From: Halolactibacillus alkaliphilus
Lineage (GTDB): Bacteria > Bacillota > Bacilli > Bacillales > Amphibacillaceae
Direction of reading: 5' to 3'
Length of the DNA stretch: 64,000 bases
Assembly (NCBI RefSeq): GCF_900115465.1
Contig: NZ_FOWN01000008.1
Location: 1 to 64,000 of the forward strand
Shown here one piece after another: positions 26,999 through 37,699 of the stretch. Numbering within the stretch: the first letter of the stretch is position 1; the number at the start of each line of letters is the position of its first letter. A program made the translations under genes and the position numbers. The notes under the pieces are model-generated. The model made no database searches. It was not told the DNA's origin and worked only from the letters and a program-made list of their open reading frames with translations.

Positions 26999-27925
26999 CT
27001 AAATAGTTTGTCTTTTTTCTACATGTGTCCATATAATACTTACAATACGAGTTAATATAATGGCTGTCAATAAGCGAATAACAAACAATGGCCATACAGG
27101 AATCCCCAGAGGAACAAAGATTAATGTATCTTCAACTACCGCATGGCAACTAACAAGAAAGATAAAACTTAAATACATATCTTTTTTCTCTACTTTATCA
27201 TCTTTAATCGCCTCAACCATCACACCAGCACCGAACGCGAGTCCCATTGTTAAACCTGCAACTAACGTCAGGGTTGCATTACTTCTGATACCTAGTAAAC
27301 GTGTAAATGGTGATAACCATTCGGTTAACATATCCAACCAACCCAAATCACGAAAGAGCTGCATCACTACCATAAGTGGCACCACAATAATCATCAAACC
27401 CCAAACACTCGCTAATGCAGCCCTTAAAGCGTAAGTAATGATATTTAGTATTCCTGTAATGTCATTTTGTCCAACAGTGCTTAATGAGTATTTAGCTAGC
27501 GTGTCTCCAAACGGCACAAAGTGATGAATGATGATTGCACTGAAAAAAGCTAGGCTTAACCGAATGATTACAACAATCGGCCACTTTATCCCCACTCTTA
27601 CCGCTATCGTTGATTCAACAAGTAAATTATGAGCAAAACTCAACATGACAGCTAGCATAAAGACTTGCTTCACTGTAAACTCGAACGTTATGATTGCTGC
27701 AATTCCTGCATATAAATTTAAACTGAAGCCTAATACAAGTGGCACACTTGCTTCTCCTGGAAGACCGATATAACTCATTAAAGGCGTGATTTTTTCGATA
27801 AAAAAGGGTAAAACAGGTGTGTGTTGTAGTAACGAAACAATGAGTGTGATTGGAAAAATAACTTTACTTAACGTCCATGTCACATTCAATCCTTTATGTA
27901 AACCTCTAATTAATATCTTTTTCAT
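26999..27925 (-). CDS. yvoD: Nucleoside-recognition (Gate) domain membrane protein YvoD
   Basis: 308 residues, about eight transmembrane segments in two halves, each with a Gate domain motif (GFSLNLYAGIAAIITF near 66; GLTMGLAFGAGVMVEAIKDD near 222). These proteins resemble parts of nucleoside transporters and spore-maturation proteins SpmA/B; transport has not been shown. Located between lgt and ppaX, as in B. subtilis, with ppaX starting 11 bases after its stop. Confidence 0.85.
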   Translation of the reverse strand: MKKILIRGLHKGLNVTWTLSKVIFPITLIVSLLQHTPVLPFFIEKITPLMSYIGLPGEASVPLVLGFSLNLYAGIAAIITFEFTVKQVFMLAVMLSFAHNLLVESTIAVRVGIKWPIVVIIRLSLAFFSAIIIHHFVPFGDTLAKYSLSTVGQNDITGILNIITYALRAALASVWGLMIIVVPLMVVMQLFRDLGWLDMLTEWLSPFTRLLGIRSNATLTLVAGLTMGLAFGAGVMVEAIKDDKVEKKDMYLSFIFLVSCHAVVEDTLIFVPLGIPVWPLFVIRLLTAIILTRIVSIIWTHVEKRQTI

Positions 27926-27953
27926 GCTACTCCTTCTAAAAACATTTAATCTG

Positions 27954-27986
27954 AAAAGTAACCTGTTGAATGACTCAACAGGTTAC
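27954..27986 (-). terminator. Terminator after lgt
   Basis: Perfect 12-bp stem GTAACCTGTTGA (27958-27969) with TCAACAGGTTAC (27975-27986), 5-base loop, then TTTTC on the minus strand. It separates hprK-lgt from yvoD-ppaX. Confidence 0.75.
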
Positions 27987-27989
27987 ACA

Positions 27990-28820
27990 TTACTTTCTTT
28001 TCTTTCCGTTGTAAAAAACAGTGATCCACTGTTTTTTTCTATTGAGATACATTAAGACAAGACTTAAGATAATTAACAGAATAGAAATCAGTTGCGCTGT
28101 TCTTAAGTTACCTACAACGTATAGACTATCCGTCCGCATACCTTCGATAAAGAAACGTCCAACAGAATAGCCCATAACGTATGTTAAGAAAATATCACCT
28201 CGTAATGGATTGACTTTACGTAAATACATTAAAAGACCAAAAATGATTAAGTTCCAAACAGATTCATATAGAAAGGTTGGATGATACAGGACACCATCAA
28301 TGGTCATTTGGTTTTCGATAAATGACGGCAAGTATTGGATAAAGGTATCATATGCCCAATCAGAAACCGGACCACCATGTGCTTCTTGATTCATAAAATT
28401 TCCCCAGCGACCTATCGCTTGGCCAATAATAATACTGGGTGCCGCAATGTCAGCCAGTTTATAAAATGGAATGTCACGCTTTTTACAGAATATATAGGCC
28501 ACAATAACAGAGCCTATAAGCGCGCCATGAATAGCAATACCACCTTCCCATACCGCAAATGGCGCCCACCATTCTCGATCTAGGTAACGTTGCCATTCAA
28601 AAATGACATAGTAGAGTCTTGCCGAAATAATCGCAATTGGTAACGCCCAAATGAGCAAATCCGCGAACGTTTCATTTTTAAGTCCCAGGCGAACACTTTC
28701 TTTCGTTGCGAGCACAAGTCCAACAACGACGCCCGTAACAATAATAACCGCATACCAATAGATTGTAATCGGTCCTAATTTTAAAAAGACTGGATTTAAC
28801 GCTTGGTTTAGTATAAACAA
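27990..28820 (-). CDS. lgt: Prolipoprotein diacylglyceryl transferase
   Basis: 276-residue membrane enzyme that transfers diacylglycerol from phosphatidylglycerol to the lipobox cysteine of prolipoproteins. The signature region reads [20 protein letters not shown] near 135-155, with about seven transmembrane segments. Essential Arg of GRWGNF and downstream FLYESVWN are present. Substrates encoded in this window include OpuAC and PrsA. Follows hprK by 21 bases. Confidence 0.95.
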   Translation of the reverse strand: MFILNQALNPVFLKLGPITIYWYAVIIVTGVVVGLVLATKESVRLGLKNETFADLLIWALPIAIISARLYYVIFEWQRYLDREWWAPFAVWEGGIAIHGALIGSVIVAYIFCKKRDIPFYKLADIAAPSIIIGQAIGRWGNFMNQEAHGGPVSDWAYDTFIQYLPSFIENQMTIDGVLYHPTFLYESVWNLIIFGLLMYLRKVNPLRGDIFLTYVMGYSVGRFFIEGMRTDSLYVVGNLRTAQLISILLIILSLVLMYLNRKKQWITVFYNGKKRK

Positions 28821-28841
28821 ACCATTTCCCCCTTACAGCAA

Positions 28842-29792
28842 TTAAAACTCTTTATTTTGTTCTAGATTATGTTTCTCTGATTCTATCGTTTCAGCTAAGC
28901 GCGCAGTAAATTCTTCTGCTGCATTTAACCCTAGACGTTTTAGACGGAAATTCATAGCCGCAACTTCGATAATAACAGCAACGTTACGACCTGGGCGGAC
29001 GGGTATAGTCGCTTTTGGAATTTCTACATCAATAATTTTTAACGTTTCTTCTTCCATGCCAATACGGTCATACTGTTTTTTCTCGTCCCAGTTCTCTAAG
29101 TTAATGACGTAATCAATTTCTTTATGTGAACGTACAGCACTTGCACCAAACAAAGTCATCACATTAATAATACCTAACCCTCGAATCTCCAATAAGTGTT
29201 CAATAAGCTTTGGCGATGTTCCAATTAAACGATCATAATCTTCTTGTGTAATTTCTACTGAATCATCTGCAACAAGTCGGTGACCACGCTTGACAAGTTC
29301 CAGCGCCGTTTCACTCTTACCGACACCACTTTGTCCCATGATCATCACACCTACACCGTGAATATCAACAAGGACACCGTGAATGGCTGTAAAGGGGGCA
29401 AAGCGTGATTCTAAAAAGTTCGTTAATCGACTCACAACACGCGTTGTCTTATATGGTGAACGTAAAAGTGGCACGCTTTTCTCATTACACGCTTCTATTA
29501 TCTCTTGTGGAATATCCATCCCTCTTGTGATAACGATGCACGGCGTTACTTTTGAACACAGTTTAAGCGATCGAGCTTTTCTTTCTTCCGACGTCAGTTC
29601 ATTAAAATAAGACAGCTCTGTCTTACCAAGAATTTGCAAACGTGCTTTCGGATAATATCTAAAATAACCTGTCAACTCAATTCCAGGTCTTGAAATATCA
29701 CTCATAATAAATTCACGGTCAAGTCCTGTTTCACCTGCTACGAGTTCTAATTTGAACTCATCCAACAAATCTTTTGTTTGTACTTTAGCCAT
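28842..29792 (-). CDS. hprK: HPr kinase/phosphorylase
   Basis: 316 residues. Bifunctional enzyme that phosphorylates HPr and Crh on the regulatory serine, and reverses this by phosphorolysis. Walker [21 protein letters not shown] near 153, ADDSVEI near 176, and the HprK signature [20 protein letters not shown] near 203. C-terminal loop [20 protein letters not shown] is present. Family length, complete. Works with Crh (18087-18335) and PpaX in carbon catabolite control. Confidence 0.96.
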   Translation of the reverse strand: MAKVQTKDLLDEFKLELVAGETGLDREFIMSDISRPGIELTGYFRYYPKARLQILGKTELSYFNELTSEERKARSLKLCSKVTPCIVITRGMDIPQEIIEACNEKSVPLLRSPYKTTRVVSRLTNFLESRFAPFTAIHGVLVDIHGVGVMIMGQSGVGKSETALELVKRGHRLVADDSVEITQEDYDRLIGTSPKLIEHLLEIRGLGIINVMTLFGASAVRSHKEIDYVINLENWDEKKQYDRIGMEEETLKIIDVEIPKATIPVRPGRNVAVIIEVAAMNFRLKRLGLNAAEEFTARLAETIESEKHNLEQNKEF

Positions 29793-29909
29793 GGTGATTC
29801 CACCTTCTCTCTTTAGTTAAATAGTTTACTTTCATCAGCCACTAAAGCTAAACTTAACTCTGGATGAACATCTCAATAATTATTGTAGCATGAATTACTT
29901 ATCCTAGCA

Positions 29910-31652
29910 TTAACTATGCGCAAACATAATCTTAACTTCAATCATGCCCCTTACACTATTAGTCAAAAAAACAGCATCAGCAGATATGACATCATTTATT
30001 GTTAATCGTTTCTCTTCAACCTGCTTATTATCTATAAGCATATTTCGGTAAATCCCCGGTAGACACCCCACTGATAGTGGCGGCGTATACCTCTTTCCCT
30101 TTTTTTCTATCACGACGTTCCCAATCGCGAATTCTGTTACCTCTCCCCGCTCATTATAAAGCAGCGTTGAAAAGTTGTCTGACTTCTTAACAGCCAACGC
30201 ATCATAATGTGAGCGCTGCGTTGTTTTATAACAACTAAATAAATGCTTGCTTGATATAGGTTGCTTGGCCAGATAACAGTATATAGGGGCTTGTAATTCA
30301 TTTATTTGAATAACCTCTGCAGATAATAAGCCATCTTTAGCAAGCAAAAGTCTTACTTTATATTCTCCTTTTGGATATTGCTTTGTTAGCTTTATTTTCA
30401 TGTCACGCAACTGTGATTCTTCTAATATAAATTGAAAAGTTTTTGCCGCTTGTGTTAATCGCCTTATATGCTGATCGTATCTGATAAATGTACCATTTGA
30501 TAAACGCAGTGATTCTAACAAATCAAACATGGGTAAAGGAATATCTAGTACCTTAGCCTTTGTGTGCACCTCTTGAAACTCTTCACTTCCTATTGAATCC
30601 CACGTAATTCCCCCGCCTACACCATAAATAGCCTGGTTTGTTGACGCATCAATACTGACCGTTCGAATAGGAACATTAAAAATAGCCTCTTTCTTTGGCG
30701 TAACATAGCCAATTGCTCCACAATACACCCCGCGTGGCGTATCTTCTAAAGATTTTATATAGTCCATGGTTTTGATCTTGGGAGCACCCGTAATTGACCC
30801 ACAAGGAAAAAGAGCTTTAAACCAATCAACTAAGCCACTATCTTCCGGCACTTCAGCTTCTATTGTTGAGGTCATTTGATGAACGGTTGGATATGTTTCA
30901 ACTGACAGTAATTTCGATACATGAACAGACCCCTTAGTTGCTAGCTGCCCTAAATCATTTCTCAATAAATCAACAATCATCATATTTTCCGCTCGTTCTT
31001 TTTCAGAGGATGTGAGATGGGATTTATTCATCTCATCAGTTTCTGGTGTTGTCCCTCTTTTACTCGTGCCCTTCATCGGTTTTGTAGTAATATGCTGATT
31101 ATTGACTTTAAAAAATAACTCTGGTGAAAGTGACAAAATATGCTCATCGTTATATTGAAGGTAAGCGCTATAATTTCCTTGTTGTTTATCTCTTAGAGCT
31201 AGATAATAACTGTAAGGATCACCAAAAAACTTAGTAAACAACCTTATTGTGTAATTGACTTGATATGTATCGCCCTGCCTAATCGCTTCCTTTATCCGAG
31301 CAATTTTTTGCTCATAACGGCTTATGTCCTCACTTATTTGCCATGGATGGAGAAAAAAAGGGGCCTTCTTTGCCTTGTCTACCTGTGATGGCGACTCAAA
31401 ACTCGCAAACACCATAAGTGGAGCTACTGATTTATTTACATTGAAGTGTGGATCAAATGCGGCTGCAGCTTCGTAAGCAAGATACCCAGCAACATATAGT
31501 CCCTGATTGTTTGCCTCTTCTACCTCCTTAAGCATCGGTATCACATCTTCTATCCTATCGGATTGCCATACCTTTTTAGGGTTACTAAAAAGGTATGGCG
31601 CATTTTTTTGATCAGTGTGTTTTTTAAAATCAAATCGGAAATAAAGCGACAT
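29910..31652 (-). CDS. pabB: Fused aminodeoxychorismate synthase component I / aminodeoxychorismate lyase (PabBC)
   Basis: 580 residues from ATG 31652 (AGGA 6 bases upstream; an earlier ATG lacks a site). Residues about 80-365 form the chorismate-binding PabB domain: REGDTYQVN-like RQGDTYQVNYTIRLF, TTKPMKGTSKRG, and FPCGSITGAPKIKTMDYI. About 370-580 is a class-IV aminotransferase fold like PabC, with ALAVKKSDNFS carrying the likely PLP lysine and a typical ending NSVRGMIEV. Together they make p-aminobenzoate for folate; the glutaminase PabA must come from elsewhere. Fused PabBC proteins are known in several Firmicutes. Confidence 0.85.
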   Translation of the reverse strand: MSLYFRFDFKKHTDQKNAPYLFSNPKKVWQSDRIEDVIPMLKEVEEANNQGLYVAGYLAYEAAAAFDPHFNVNKSVAPLMVFASFESPSQVDKAKKAPFFLHPWQISEDISRYEQKIARIKEAIRQGDTYQVNYTIRLFTKFFGDPYSYYLALRDKQQGNYSAYLQYNDEHILSLSPELFFKVNNQHITTKPMKGTSKRGTTPETDEMNKSHLTSSEKERAENMMIVDLLRNDLGQLATKGSVHVSKLLSVETYPTVHQMTSTIEAEVPEDSGLVDWFKALFPCGSITGAPKIKTMDYIKSLEDTPRGVYCGAIGYVTPKKEAIFNVPIRTVSIDASTNQAIYGVGGGITWDSIGSEEFQEVHTKAKVLDIPLPMFDLLESLRLSNGTFIRYDQHIRRLTQAAKTFQFILEESQLRDMKIKLTKQYPKGEYKVRLLLAKDGLLSAEVIQINELQAPIYCYLAKQPISSKHLFSCYKTTQRSHYDALAVKKSDNFSTLLYNERGEVTEFAIGNVVIEKKGKRYTPPLSVGCLPGIYRNMLIDNKQVEEKRLTINDVISADAVFLTNSVRGMIEVKIMFAHS

Positions 31653-31699
31653 AAATGTTCCTACTTTCACAATTAATCTATGTTTTATCATATCAAAAA

Positions 31700-31717
31700 T
31701 ATCGCTTTCTTGCGATA
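31700..31717. repeat. Inverted repeat upstream of pabBC
   Basis: TATCGC (31700-31705) and GCGATA (31712-31717) flank six bases, about 50 bases before the pabBC start. Possible operator. Confidence 0.3.
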
Positions 31718-31737
31718 AAAGTGTTTTAATATAATTT

Positions 31738-31905
31738 CAAAGTGGGACAAAATTCTAAAAGATTATAACATAAAACCTTTTGTTTTACGGCTTGCTTTTC
31801 ATTTTTTTCTAATGGAAAATTATTTTTGAGTAGCTCAATATCAAGTAAAACTATCGTCCACCTCTATTTTTAATTTGAACCCATCTAAGGGAATGTATTG
31901 CATCC
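31738..31905. other. Intergenic region between yvlD and pabBC
   Basis: Noncoding AT-rich stretch. No frame with a ribosome site and no convincing RNA structure seen beyond the terminator that follows. Confidence 0.4.
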
Positions 31906-31937
31906 GAAAAAAGTCAGATACCAAACGGCATCTGACT
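31906..31937 (-). terminator. Terminator of yvlC-yvlD
   Basis: AGTCAGAT (31937-31930 on minus) pairs with ATCTGACT (31919-31912), followed by TTTTTT. Confidence 0.82.
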
Positions 31938-31952
31938 AAAAATCAACAGTCA

Positions 31953-32297
31953 CTAATCATTTAATCCACTTTGAAGCACCATATTTATTAATGAGATAAC
32001 AATTGATGCGACAATAGCTAAACCAAAACCATCAATAACAAAACCATCTCCAATGATTGATTGTGCGAGCATGAGTGTGATTGCATTAATCACAAACATA
32101 AACAGACCCAATGTTAAAATTGTGATTGGTAAGGTGAGAATGACTAAGATTGGTTTGACAATAGCATTGAGAACTGTTAGGATAACTGCTGCGATAATTG
32201 CAATCCAAAACGACTCAATATAAAAGCCATCAAATAGATAACCAGCCGTAATAATAGCGAGCGCTTGTAAAATTAGCGATACAAGCCATCTCATCAT
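31953..32297 (-). CDS. yvlD: YvlD-like small membrane protein (phage holin 4 superfamily)
   Basis: 114 residues with four hydrophobic segments and the family stretch NAIVKPILVILTLPITILTL (about 44-63). Function unknown; in B. subtilis yvlABCD belongs to the cell-envelope stress response. Start at ATG 32297, overlapping the yvlC stop by four bases (ATGA), so coupled. yvlA and yvlB are missing here. Confidence 0.85.
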   Translation of the reverse strand: MMRWLVSLILQALAIITAGYLFDGFYIESFWIAIIAAVILTVLNAIVKPILVILTLPITILTLGLFMFVINAITLMLAQSIIGDGFVIDGFGLAIVASIVISLINMVLQSGLND

Positions 32298-32494
32298 CAA
32301 TACACCTCACTTTTCGGAATAATTATTGCTGCCGCAATGTATAAAACCGTTAACGGTAAACCAGCCGTAAATAAGAGTAATATGATAAAAATTAATCGTA
32401 TTAACGTCGCATCCACATTTAAATATTCGGCCAGTCCACCCAAAACACCTGCTAGCATAACATTTTGATTTGATCGATACAGTTTTTTACCCAT
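32297..32494 (-). CDS. yvlC: PspC-domain membrane protein YvlC
   Basis: 65 residues, essentially one PspC domain: KLYRSNQNVMLAGVLGGLAE, then a membrane segment and IIIPKSE at the end. PspC proteins take part in membrane-stress responses. First of a two-gene unit with yvlD. Promoter not clear. Confidence 0.88.
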   Translation of the reverse strand: MGKKLYRSNQNVMLAGVLGGLAEYLNVDATLIRLIFIILLLFTAGLPLTVLYIAAAIIIPKSEVY

Positions 32495-32577
32495 CAGCTA
32501 TTCCTCCATTCAAAACAACCGTTATTTACTTTAATTACACTATAACATTCCACTTTTCCAATAAAAATAAACATCTT

Positions 32578-35424
32578 TCACTTCTGTGGCGTTGCTTTAT
32601 TTAATAAAGGTGCCAGATACTTTCCTGTATACGAGGCATCATGTTCACAAATTATCTCTGGTGTTCCAGTTGCCAAAATCGTACCCCCGCGGTCTCCACC
32701 TTCCGGTCCTAAATCAATCAAATAGTCACACGTTTTAATGACATCTAAATTATGTTCAATAATTAAGACGGTGTCACCGTTTTCTACAAGACGATTAAGC
32801 ACTTCCAATAAGCGTGAAATATCATCCACGTGTAGACCAGTTGTTGGCTCGTCTAGAATATAAAGTGTCTTTCCGTTAGAACGTTTATGCAACTCGCTAG
32901 CCAATTTCACGCGCTGTGCTTCACCGCCAGATAATGTGGTAGCCGGTTGACCTAGACGTATATAACCAAGACCAACATCAAAAATCGTTTGTAGTTTCCG
33001 TTTAATTTTAGGAATGTTTTTAAAGAAATCTAATGCTTCTTCTATTGTCATTTCTAAGACATCCGCAATATTTTTACCTTTATATTTTACTTCTAATGTT
33101 TCTCTGTTATACCTTCTACCATCACATACTTCACAAGGGACATAGACATCCGGTAAAAAGTGCATTTCGATTTTTATAATGCCATCGCCTCGACATGCCT
33201 CACAACGGCCACCCTTAACATTAAAACTAAAACGTCCCTTTTTATAGCCTCTGACTTTCGCCTCATTCGTTTGAGCATATACATCTCGAATATCGTCAAA
33301 CACGCCTGTGTATGTTGCTGGATTTGATCGAGGGGTCCGACCTATTGGTGACTGATCAATATCAATGACCTTCTCTAGATGTTCATGCCCTGTTAATTTC
33401 TCATGTTTACCTGGTCTTTGCTTAGACCGATTCAATAATTGTGCAAGTTTTTTGTGAACAATCTGATTGATTAATGAACTTTTCCCTGAGCCTGATACAC
33501 CCGTGACCCCTGTCATTAGACCAATCGGAATAGCGACATCGATATTTTTTAAGTTATTTTCACGGGCGCCAGTAACAGTAAGCCAGCGATCATCTGGTTC
33601 TCGTCGTTTAGAGGGCACATTAATTTGTTTTTTGCCTGAAAGGTATTGTCCTGTGAGTGATTGCTTATTTGCCATCACCTGCTTCGGTGTTCCTTGAGCA
33701 ACAATTTGTCCACCATGTTCTCCAGCACCTGGACCAATATCAATTAAGTAATCTGCCGCAAGCATTGTATCTTCATCGTGTTCAACCACAATTAATGTAT
33801 TACCTAAATCACGCATGTTTTTTAGTGTTTCAATTAAGCGATCATTATCACGTTGATGAAGACCAATAGAAGGCTCGTCTAAAACATAGAGCACCCCCGT
33901 TAAAGCAGAGCCAATTTGGGTAGCTAATCGAATCCTTTGTGCTTCTCCACCTGATAATGTACCAGCTTTACGAGAGAGTGTTAAGTAATCTAATCCAACA
34001 TTAATTAAAAATGTTAAGCGTTCATCAAGTTCCTTTAAAATAAGTTTAGCAATTTGGCGTTCTTGTTCAGTCAAATTAAGCGTTTGGAAGAAATCCCTTG
34101 CTTCTGTCACAGGAAGGTAAGCAATTTCTCCGATATGACGCCCGTTAATACGTACAGCTCGTGCTTCTTCATTTAAACGATAACCTTGGCACGTGGGACA
34201 ATCGGACTCTGCCATATATTTTTCCATTTGTTCTCGAATATAGTCTGATGTCGTTTCTTTAAAGCGGCGCTGTATGTTATGAAGTACACCTTCAAATTCA
34301 ATTTTCGTATCCCTTGACATCCCATAATCATTCTCATATTTAAAGCGTATTTTTGTTTTACCACTACCATTTAATATTTTGTTCATATGTTTTTTTGGTA
34401 AATCTTTCACTGGGGTATCCATATCAATACCGTAATGGGCACAGACACTTTGTAATAACTGTGGATAGTACTGTGAACTCGTTGGCTGCCAAGCGACAAT
34501 AGCCCCTTCGTTTAGCGTCAAAGATTTATCTGGAATAACTAAATCAATATCAACTTCCTTTTTATGACCTAAACCGTCACATGTTGAACACGCACCGTAA
34601 GGTGCATTAAATGAGAAAAGTCGTGGCTCAAGTTCACTTATAGAAAAGCCGCAAATGGGGCAAGCGTGGCGTTCACTAAATTGCAATGCCTCTTTTCCTA
34701 TAACATCAACAATTAATTGACCTTCCCCTAGCTTTAAAGCTGTTTCTACTGAATCACTCAAGCGACTTTTAATGCCCTCTTTCACAACAATTCGATCAAC
34801 GACAACTTCTATCGTATGTTTTTTGGTTTTCTCTAACTTAATATCATCGGTAATCTCAACCATTTCACCATCAATTCGTAAACGTACATAGCCTTCTTTT
34901 TGAAGATTCTCAAGTACTTTTGTATGTTCACCCTTACGACCCGAAATGACTGGTGCTAATAACTGTAATTTCGAACGTTCTTCGAGCGCTAATATTTGAT
35001 CAACAATTTCTTCGACTGTTTGCGAAGTAATTTCAACACCATGAACCGGACAAGTCGGATGTCCAATTCTCGCCCATAATAGCCGCATATAATCATATAT
35101 TTCTGTCACTGTAGCCACGGTTGATCGCGGGTTATTACTCGTTGTTTTTTGATCAATTGAAATCGCAGGTGATAATCCTTCAATTGTGTCGACATCTGGT
35201 TTATCCATTTGACCTAGAAATTGACGCGCATAGGCTGATAGAGATTCCACATAACGCCTCTGACCTTCCGCATAAATTGTATCAAATGCAAGTGAGGATT
35301 TCCCGGATCCAGATAATCCAGTTAAAACAACTAACTTATCTTTTGGAATATCAATATCTATATTTTTTAAGTTGTGCACCCGTGCACCTTTAATGGATAT
35401 ATGTTTTTTAACCAACGCACTCAT
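32578..35424 (-). CDS. uvrA: Excinuclease ABC subunit A
   Basis: 948-residue damage-recognition ATPase of nucleotide excision repair. Two ABC modules: first Walker [15 protein letters not shown] near 35, second [15 protein letters not shown] near 640; both LSGGEAQR signatures are present. Zinc-finger cysteines CPICG...CSTCDG (about 254-281) and CEACRGDG...CEVCDG (about 738-765). Overlaps the uvrB stop by four bases (ATGA), giving a coupled uvrBA operon under the LexA-like site upstream of uvrB. Confidence 0.97.
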   Translation of the reverse strand: MSALVKKHISIKGARVHNLKNIDIDIPKDKLVVLTGLSGSGKSSLAFDTIYAEGQRRYVESLSAYARQFLGQMDKPDVDTIEGLSPAISIDQKTTSNNPRSTVATVTEIYDYMRLLWARIGHPTCPVHGVEITSQTVEEIVDQILALEERSKLQLLAPVISGRKGEHTKVLENLQKEGYVRLRIDGEMVEITDDIKLEKTKKHTIEVVVDRIVVKEGIKSRLSDSVETALKLGEGQLIVDVIGKEALQFSERHACPICGFSISELEPRLFSFNAPYGACSTCDGLGHKKEVDIDLVIPDKSLTLNEGAIVAWQPTSSQYYPQLLQSVCAHYGIDMDTPVKDLPKKHMNKILNGSGKTKIRFKYENDYGMSRDTKIEFEGVLHNIQRRFKETTSDYIREQMEKYMAESDCPTCQGYRLNEEARAVRINGRHIGEIAYLPVTEARDFFQTLNLTEQERQIAKLILKELDERLTFLINVGLDYLTLSRKAGTLSGGEAQRIRLATQIGSALTGVLYVLDEPSIGLHQRDNDRLIETLKNMRDLGNTLIVVEHDEDTMLAADYLIDIGPGAGEHGGQIVAQGTPKQVMANKQSLTGQYLSGKKQINVPSKRREPDDRWLTVTGARENNLKNIDVAIPIGLMTGVTGVSGSGKSSLINQIVHKKLAQLLNRSKQRPGKHEKLTGHEHLEKVIDIDQSPIGRTPRSNPATYTGVFDDIRDVYAQTNEAKVRGYKKGRFSFNVKGGRCEACRGDGIIKIEMHFLPDVYVPCEVCDGRRYNRETLEVKYKGKNIADVLEMTIEEALDFFKNIPKIKRKLQTIFDVGLGYIRLGQPATTLSGGEAQRVKLASELHKRSNGKTLYILDEPTTGLHVDDISRLLEVLNRLVENGDTVLIIEHNLDVIKTCDYLIDLGPEGGDRGGTILATGTPEIICEHDASYTGKYLAPLLNKATPQK

Positions 35425-37400
35425 CCTTCCGCTTTTAGCTCAAAGACTAAATCACGCAATTCAGCCGCTTTCTCAAAGTTTAAGTCTTTGGCTGCTTGTT
35501 TCATTTCTGTTTCCATCTGTTCAATAAAGACAGCACGCTCTTTTTTAGTCATACTATCAATATTTTTCTTCGGCATCTTATCACTATCCATTGCCTCTAC
35601 TGTTGCTCGAATCACATCACGTACTTCTTTGTTAATCGTCTTCGGTACAATACCGTGTGCATCGTTATAAGCCATTTGTTTTTCGCGACGGCGCTCTGTT
35701 TCATCAATGGCGCGGCGCATAGAATCAGTGATACGGTCAGCATACATTATCACTTGACCATTCTCATTACGCGCCGCACGTCCCATCGTTTGAATGAGTG
35801 CACGGTCAGAGCGTAAAAAGCCTTCTTTATCTGCATCGAGTATCGCGACTAGAGATACTTCAGGTATATCAATACCTTCTCTTAATAAGTTAATCCCAAT
35901 AAGAACATCGTACTTACCAACACGTAAATCACGAATAATCTCAATGCGTTCAAGTGTTTTAATCTCAGAATGTAAGTAAGCCACCTTTATACCGATTTCT
36001 TTTAAATAGTCGGTTAAATCTTCCGACATTTTCTTCGTTAATGTCGTAATCAAAACACGCTCATTACGCTGTGCTCGTAGATTAATTTCATGAATTAAGT
36101 TGTCAATTTGACCTTGTATCGGTCTTACCTGAACAGGTGGATCTAATAAGCCTGTTGGGCGGATAATTTGTTCGACCATCTCCGGAGTATGTTCTAATTC
36201 ATATGGTCCAGGTGTCGCTGATACAAAAATTAACTGATGTGCTTTCTCTTCAAATTCCGTAAATGTTAAGGGGCGATTATCAAGTGCAGATGGCAATCTA
36301 AAACCATGGTCAACAAGTACTTGTTTCCTCGCTTTATCACCATTAAACATCCCGCGAATTTGTGGGAGTGTCACGTGAGACTCGTCAATAACAATAAGGA
36401 AATCATCCGGAAAATAATCAATCAGCGTATAGGGTGTCGCACCAGCCTCGCGCAAAGTTAGATGACGCGAATAGTTTTCAATTCCAGAACAAAAGCCCAT
36501 CTCTCCCATCATTTCTAAGTCATAACGGGTGCGTTGCTCAATTCGTTGTGCTTCAATTAGCTTATCGTGTTCTTTAAAGAATGCGACTTGTTCTTTCATC
36601 TCTGCTTCGATATTTTTCATTGCAATCTTTAATTTATCTTCTCCAGTTACAAAGTGTGATGCTGGAAAAATAACGATATGCTCACGGTCACCTAATAACT
36701 CTCCCGTTAATGCATCCACTTCTCTAATACGATCAATTTCATCTCCAAAAAACTCAATCCGAACACAGTGTTCTTCACGAGATGCAGGGATGATTTCCAC
36801 CGAATCACCTCTTACTCGAAATGTGCCGCGCTGGAAATCAATATCATTACGCGCATATTGAATATCAACAAGTTCTCTCAACAGCTGATCACGGTCTTTT
36901 TCCATACCGGCCCGTAAACTTAGCATCTGAGAACGATACTCTTCCGGTGAACCTAAACCATAAATACAAGAAACACTGGCTACAATTAATACATCCTCTC
37001 TTTCAAATAATGAAGAAGTAGCCGAGTGTCGCAACTTATCTATTTCATCATTAATTGAGGCATCTTTTTCAATAAACGTATCCGTTGATGGTACGTAAGC
37101 TTCTGGCTGATAGTAATCATAGTAACTTACAAAGTACTCAACCGCATTATTCGGGAAAAATTCTTTGAATTCACTATATAATTGCCCGGCTAGTGTCTTA
37201 TTATGTGCAATCACAAGGGTCGGCTTTTTGACTTCCGTTACGACATTAGACACAGTAAAGGTTTTACCCGTTCCCGTTGCTCCAAGTAACGTCTGCATCC
37301 GCCTATTCTCATTAATGCCTTTAACAAGGGCATCAATAGCTTTTGGTTGGTCCCCTGCTGGTTGATACTTAGAAATAAGCTCAAAAGATTGAGACATCAT
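35421..37400 (-). CDS. uvrB: Excinuclease ABC subunit B
   Basis: 659 residues from ATG 37400 (a second ATG directly follows; GGAGG 4-7 bases upstream). Helicase-like repair protein: [17 protein letters not shown] near 39, beta-hairpin [20 protein letters not shown] near 94, [22 protein letters not shown], and the C-terminal UVR motif that binds UvrC ([13 protein letters not shown]). In-frame sequence before the ATG does not resemble UvrB. First gene of uvrBA. Confidence 0.97.
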   Translation of the reverse strand: MMSQSFELISKYQPAGDQPKAIDALVKGINENRRMQTLLGATGTGKTFTVSNVVTEVKKPTLVIAHNKTLAGQLYSEFKEFFPNNAVEYFVSYYDYYQPEAYVPSTDTFIEKDASINDEIDKLRHSATSSLFEREDVLIVASVSCIYGLGSPEEYRSQMLSLRAGMEKDRDQLLRELVDIQYARNDIDFQRGTFRVRGDSVEIIPASREEHCVRIEFFGDEIDRIREVDALTGELLGDREHIVIFPASHFVTGEDKLKIAMKNIEAEMKEQVAFFKEHDKLIEAQRIEQRTRYDLEMMGEMGFCSGIENYSRHLTLREAGATPYTLIDYFPDDFLIVIDESHVTLPQIRGMFNGDKARKQVLVDHGFRLPSALDNRPLTFTEFEEKAHQLIFVSATPGPYELEHTPEMVEQIIRPTGLLDPPVQVRPIQGQIDNLIHEINLRAQRNERVLITTLTKKMSEDLTDYLKEIGIKVAYLHSEIKTLERIEIIRDLRVGKYDVLIGINLLREGIDIPEVSLVAILDADKEGFLRSDRALIQTMGRAARNENGQVIMYADRITDSMRRAIDETERRREKQMAYNDAHGIVPKTINKEVRDVIRATVEAMDSDKMPKKNIDSMTKKERAVFIEQMETEMKQAAKDLNFEKAAELRDLVFELKAEG

Positions 37401-37456
37401 TTTTCCTCCATTCATTCTACTTATGTCGTTTACCTTACGCAAAACAATGTAAACCT

Positions 37457-37496
37457 ATTATACATAATATTTTTCAAAAAGGCGAACAAACATTCT
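37457..37496 (-). promoter_or_regulatory. uvrBA promoter with LexA (SOS) box
   Basis: A minus-strand TATAAT (37462-37457) lies 57 bases before uvrB. CGAACAAACATTCT (37483-37496) fits the Bacillus SOS box CGAACRNRYGTTYC at all but two positions and covers the -35 area. A longer repeat GAACAAA-N8-TTTGTTC (37484-37505) overlaps. uvrBA is a known LexA target in B. subtilis. Confidence 0.65.
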
Positions 37497-37560
37497 TTTT
37501 TGTTCCATAACCGTAACAATCTTATTCATATTGAATCACTTTTTAGGGTTTTATCAAAGC

Positions 37561-37594
37561 CAAAAGGCTTAGAACGCATGTATCGTCTAAGCCT
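37561..37594 (-). terminator. Terminator downstream of prfC
   Basis: AGGCTTAGA (37565-37573) pairs with TCTAAGCCT (37586-37594); TTTTGGCTTTG follows on the minus strand. Confidence 0.65.
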
Positions 37595-37637
37595 GTATCT
37601 TATCTATCTATATTTTACTTTAATTTCGAAATAATAA

Positions 37638-37690
37638 CCATTCTGACTGCTCCCACAGCTAAAGCAGTGGGCTTCCTTCGACGAATTTCT
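37638..37690 (-). mobile_element. Solitary IS200/IS605-like right-end hairpin
   Basis: On the minus strand the DNA reads GTCGAAGGAAGCCCACTGC, then TTTAGCTGTGGGAGCAGTCA. CCCAC-t-GC-ttta-GC-t-GTGGG forms a hairpin (37671-37652). A CCCAC..CTTTAG..GTGGG hairpin with a GAAG lead and GAG..GTCA tail is typical of the right ends and omega-RNA 3' ends of TnpB-bearing IS200/IS605 elements in Firmicutes, as I remember them. No transposase gene is attached: the intact prfC stop lies 10-50 bases away. It looks like a remnant or a small non-autonomous derivative. Confidence 0.5.
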
Positions 37691-37699
37691 GTGACGCAA

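Noticed and set aside
26988-27095. Longer PpaX start reading into yvoD
   Set aside because: The extension is not conserved, and GGAGGG directly precedes ATG 26987.
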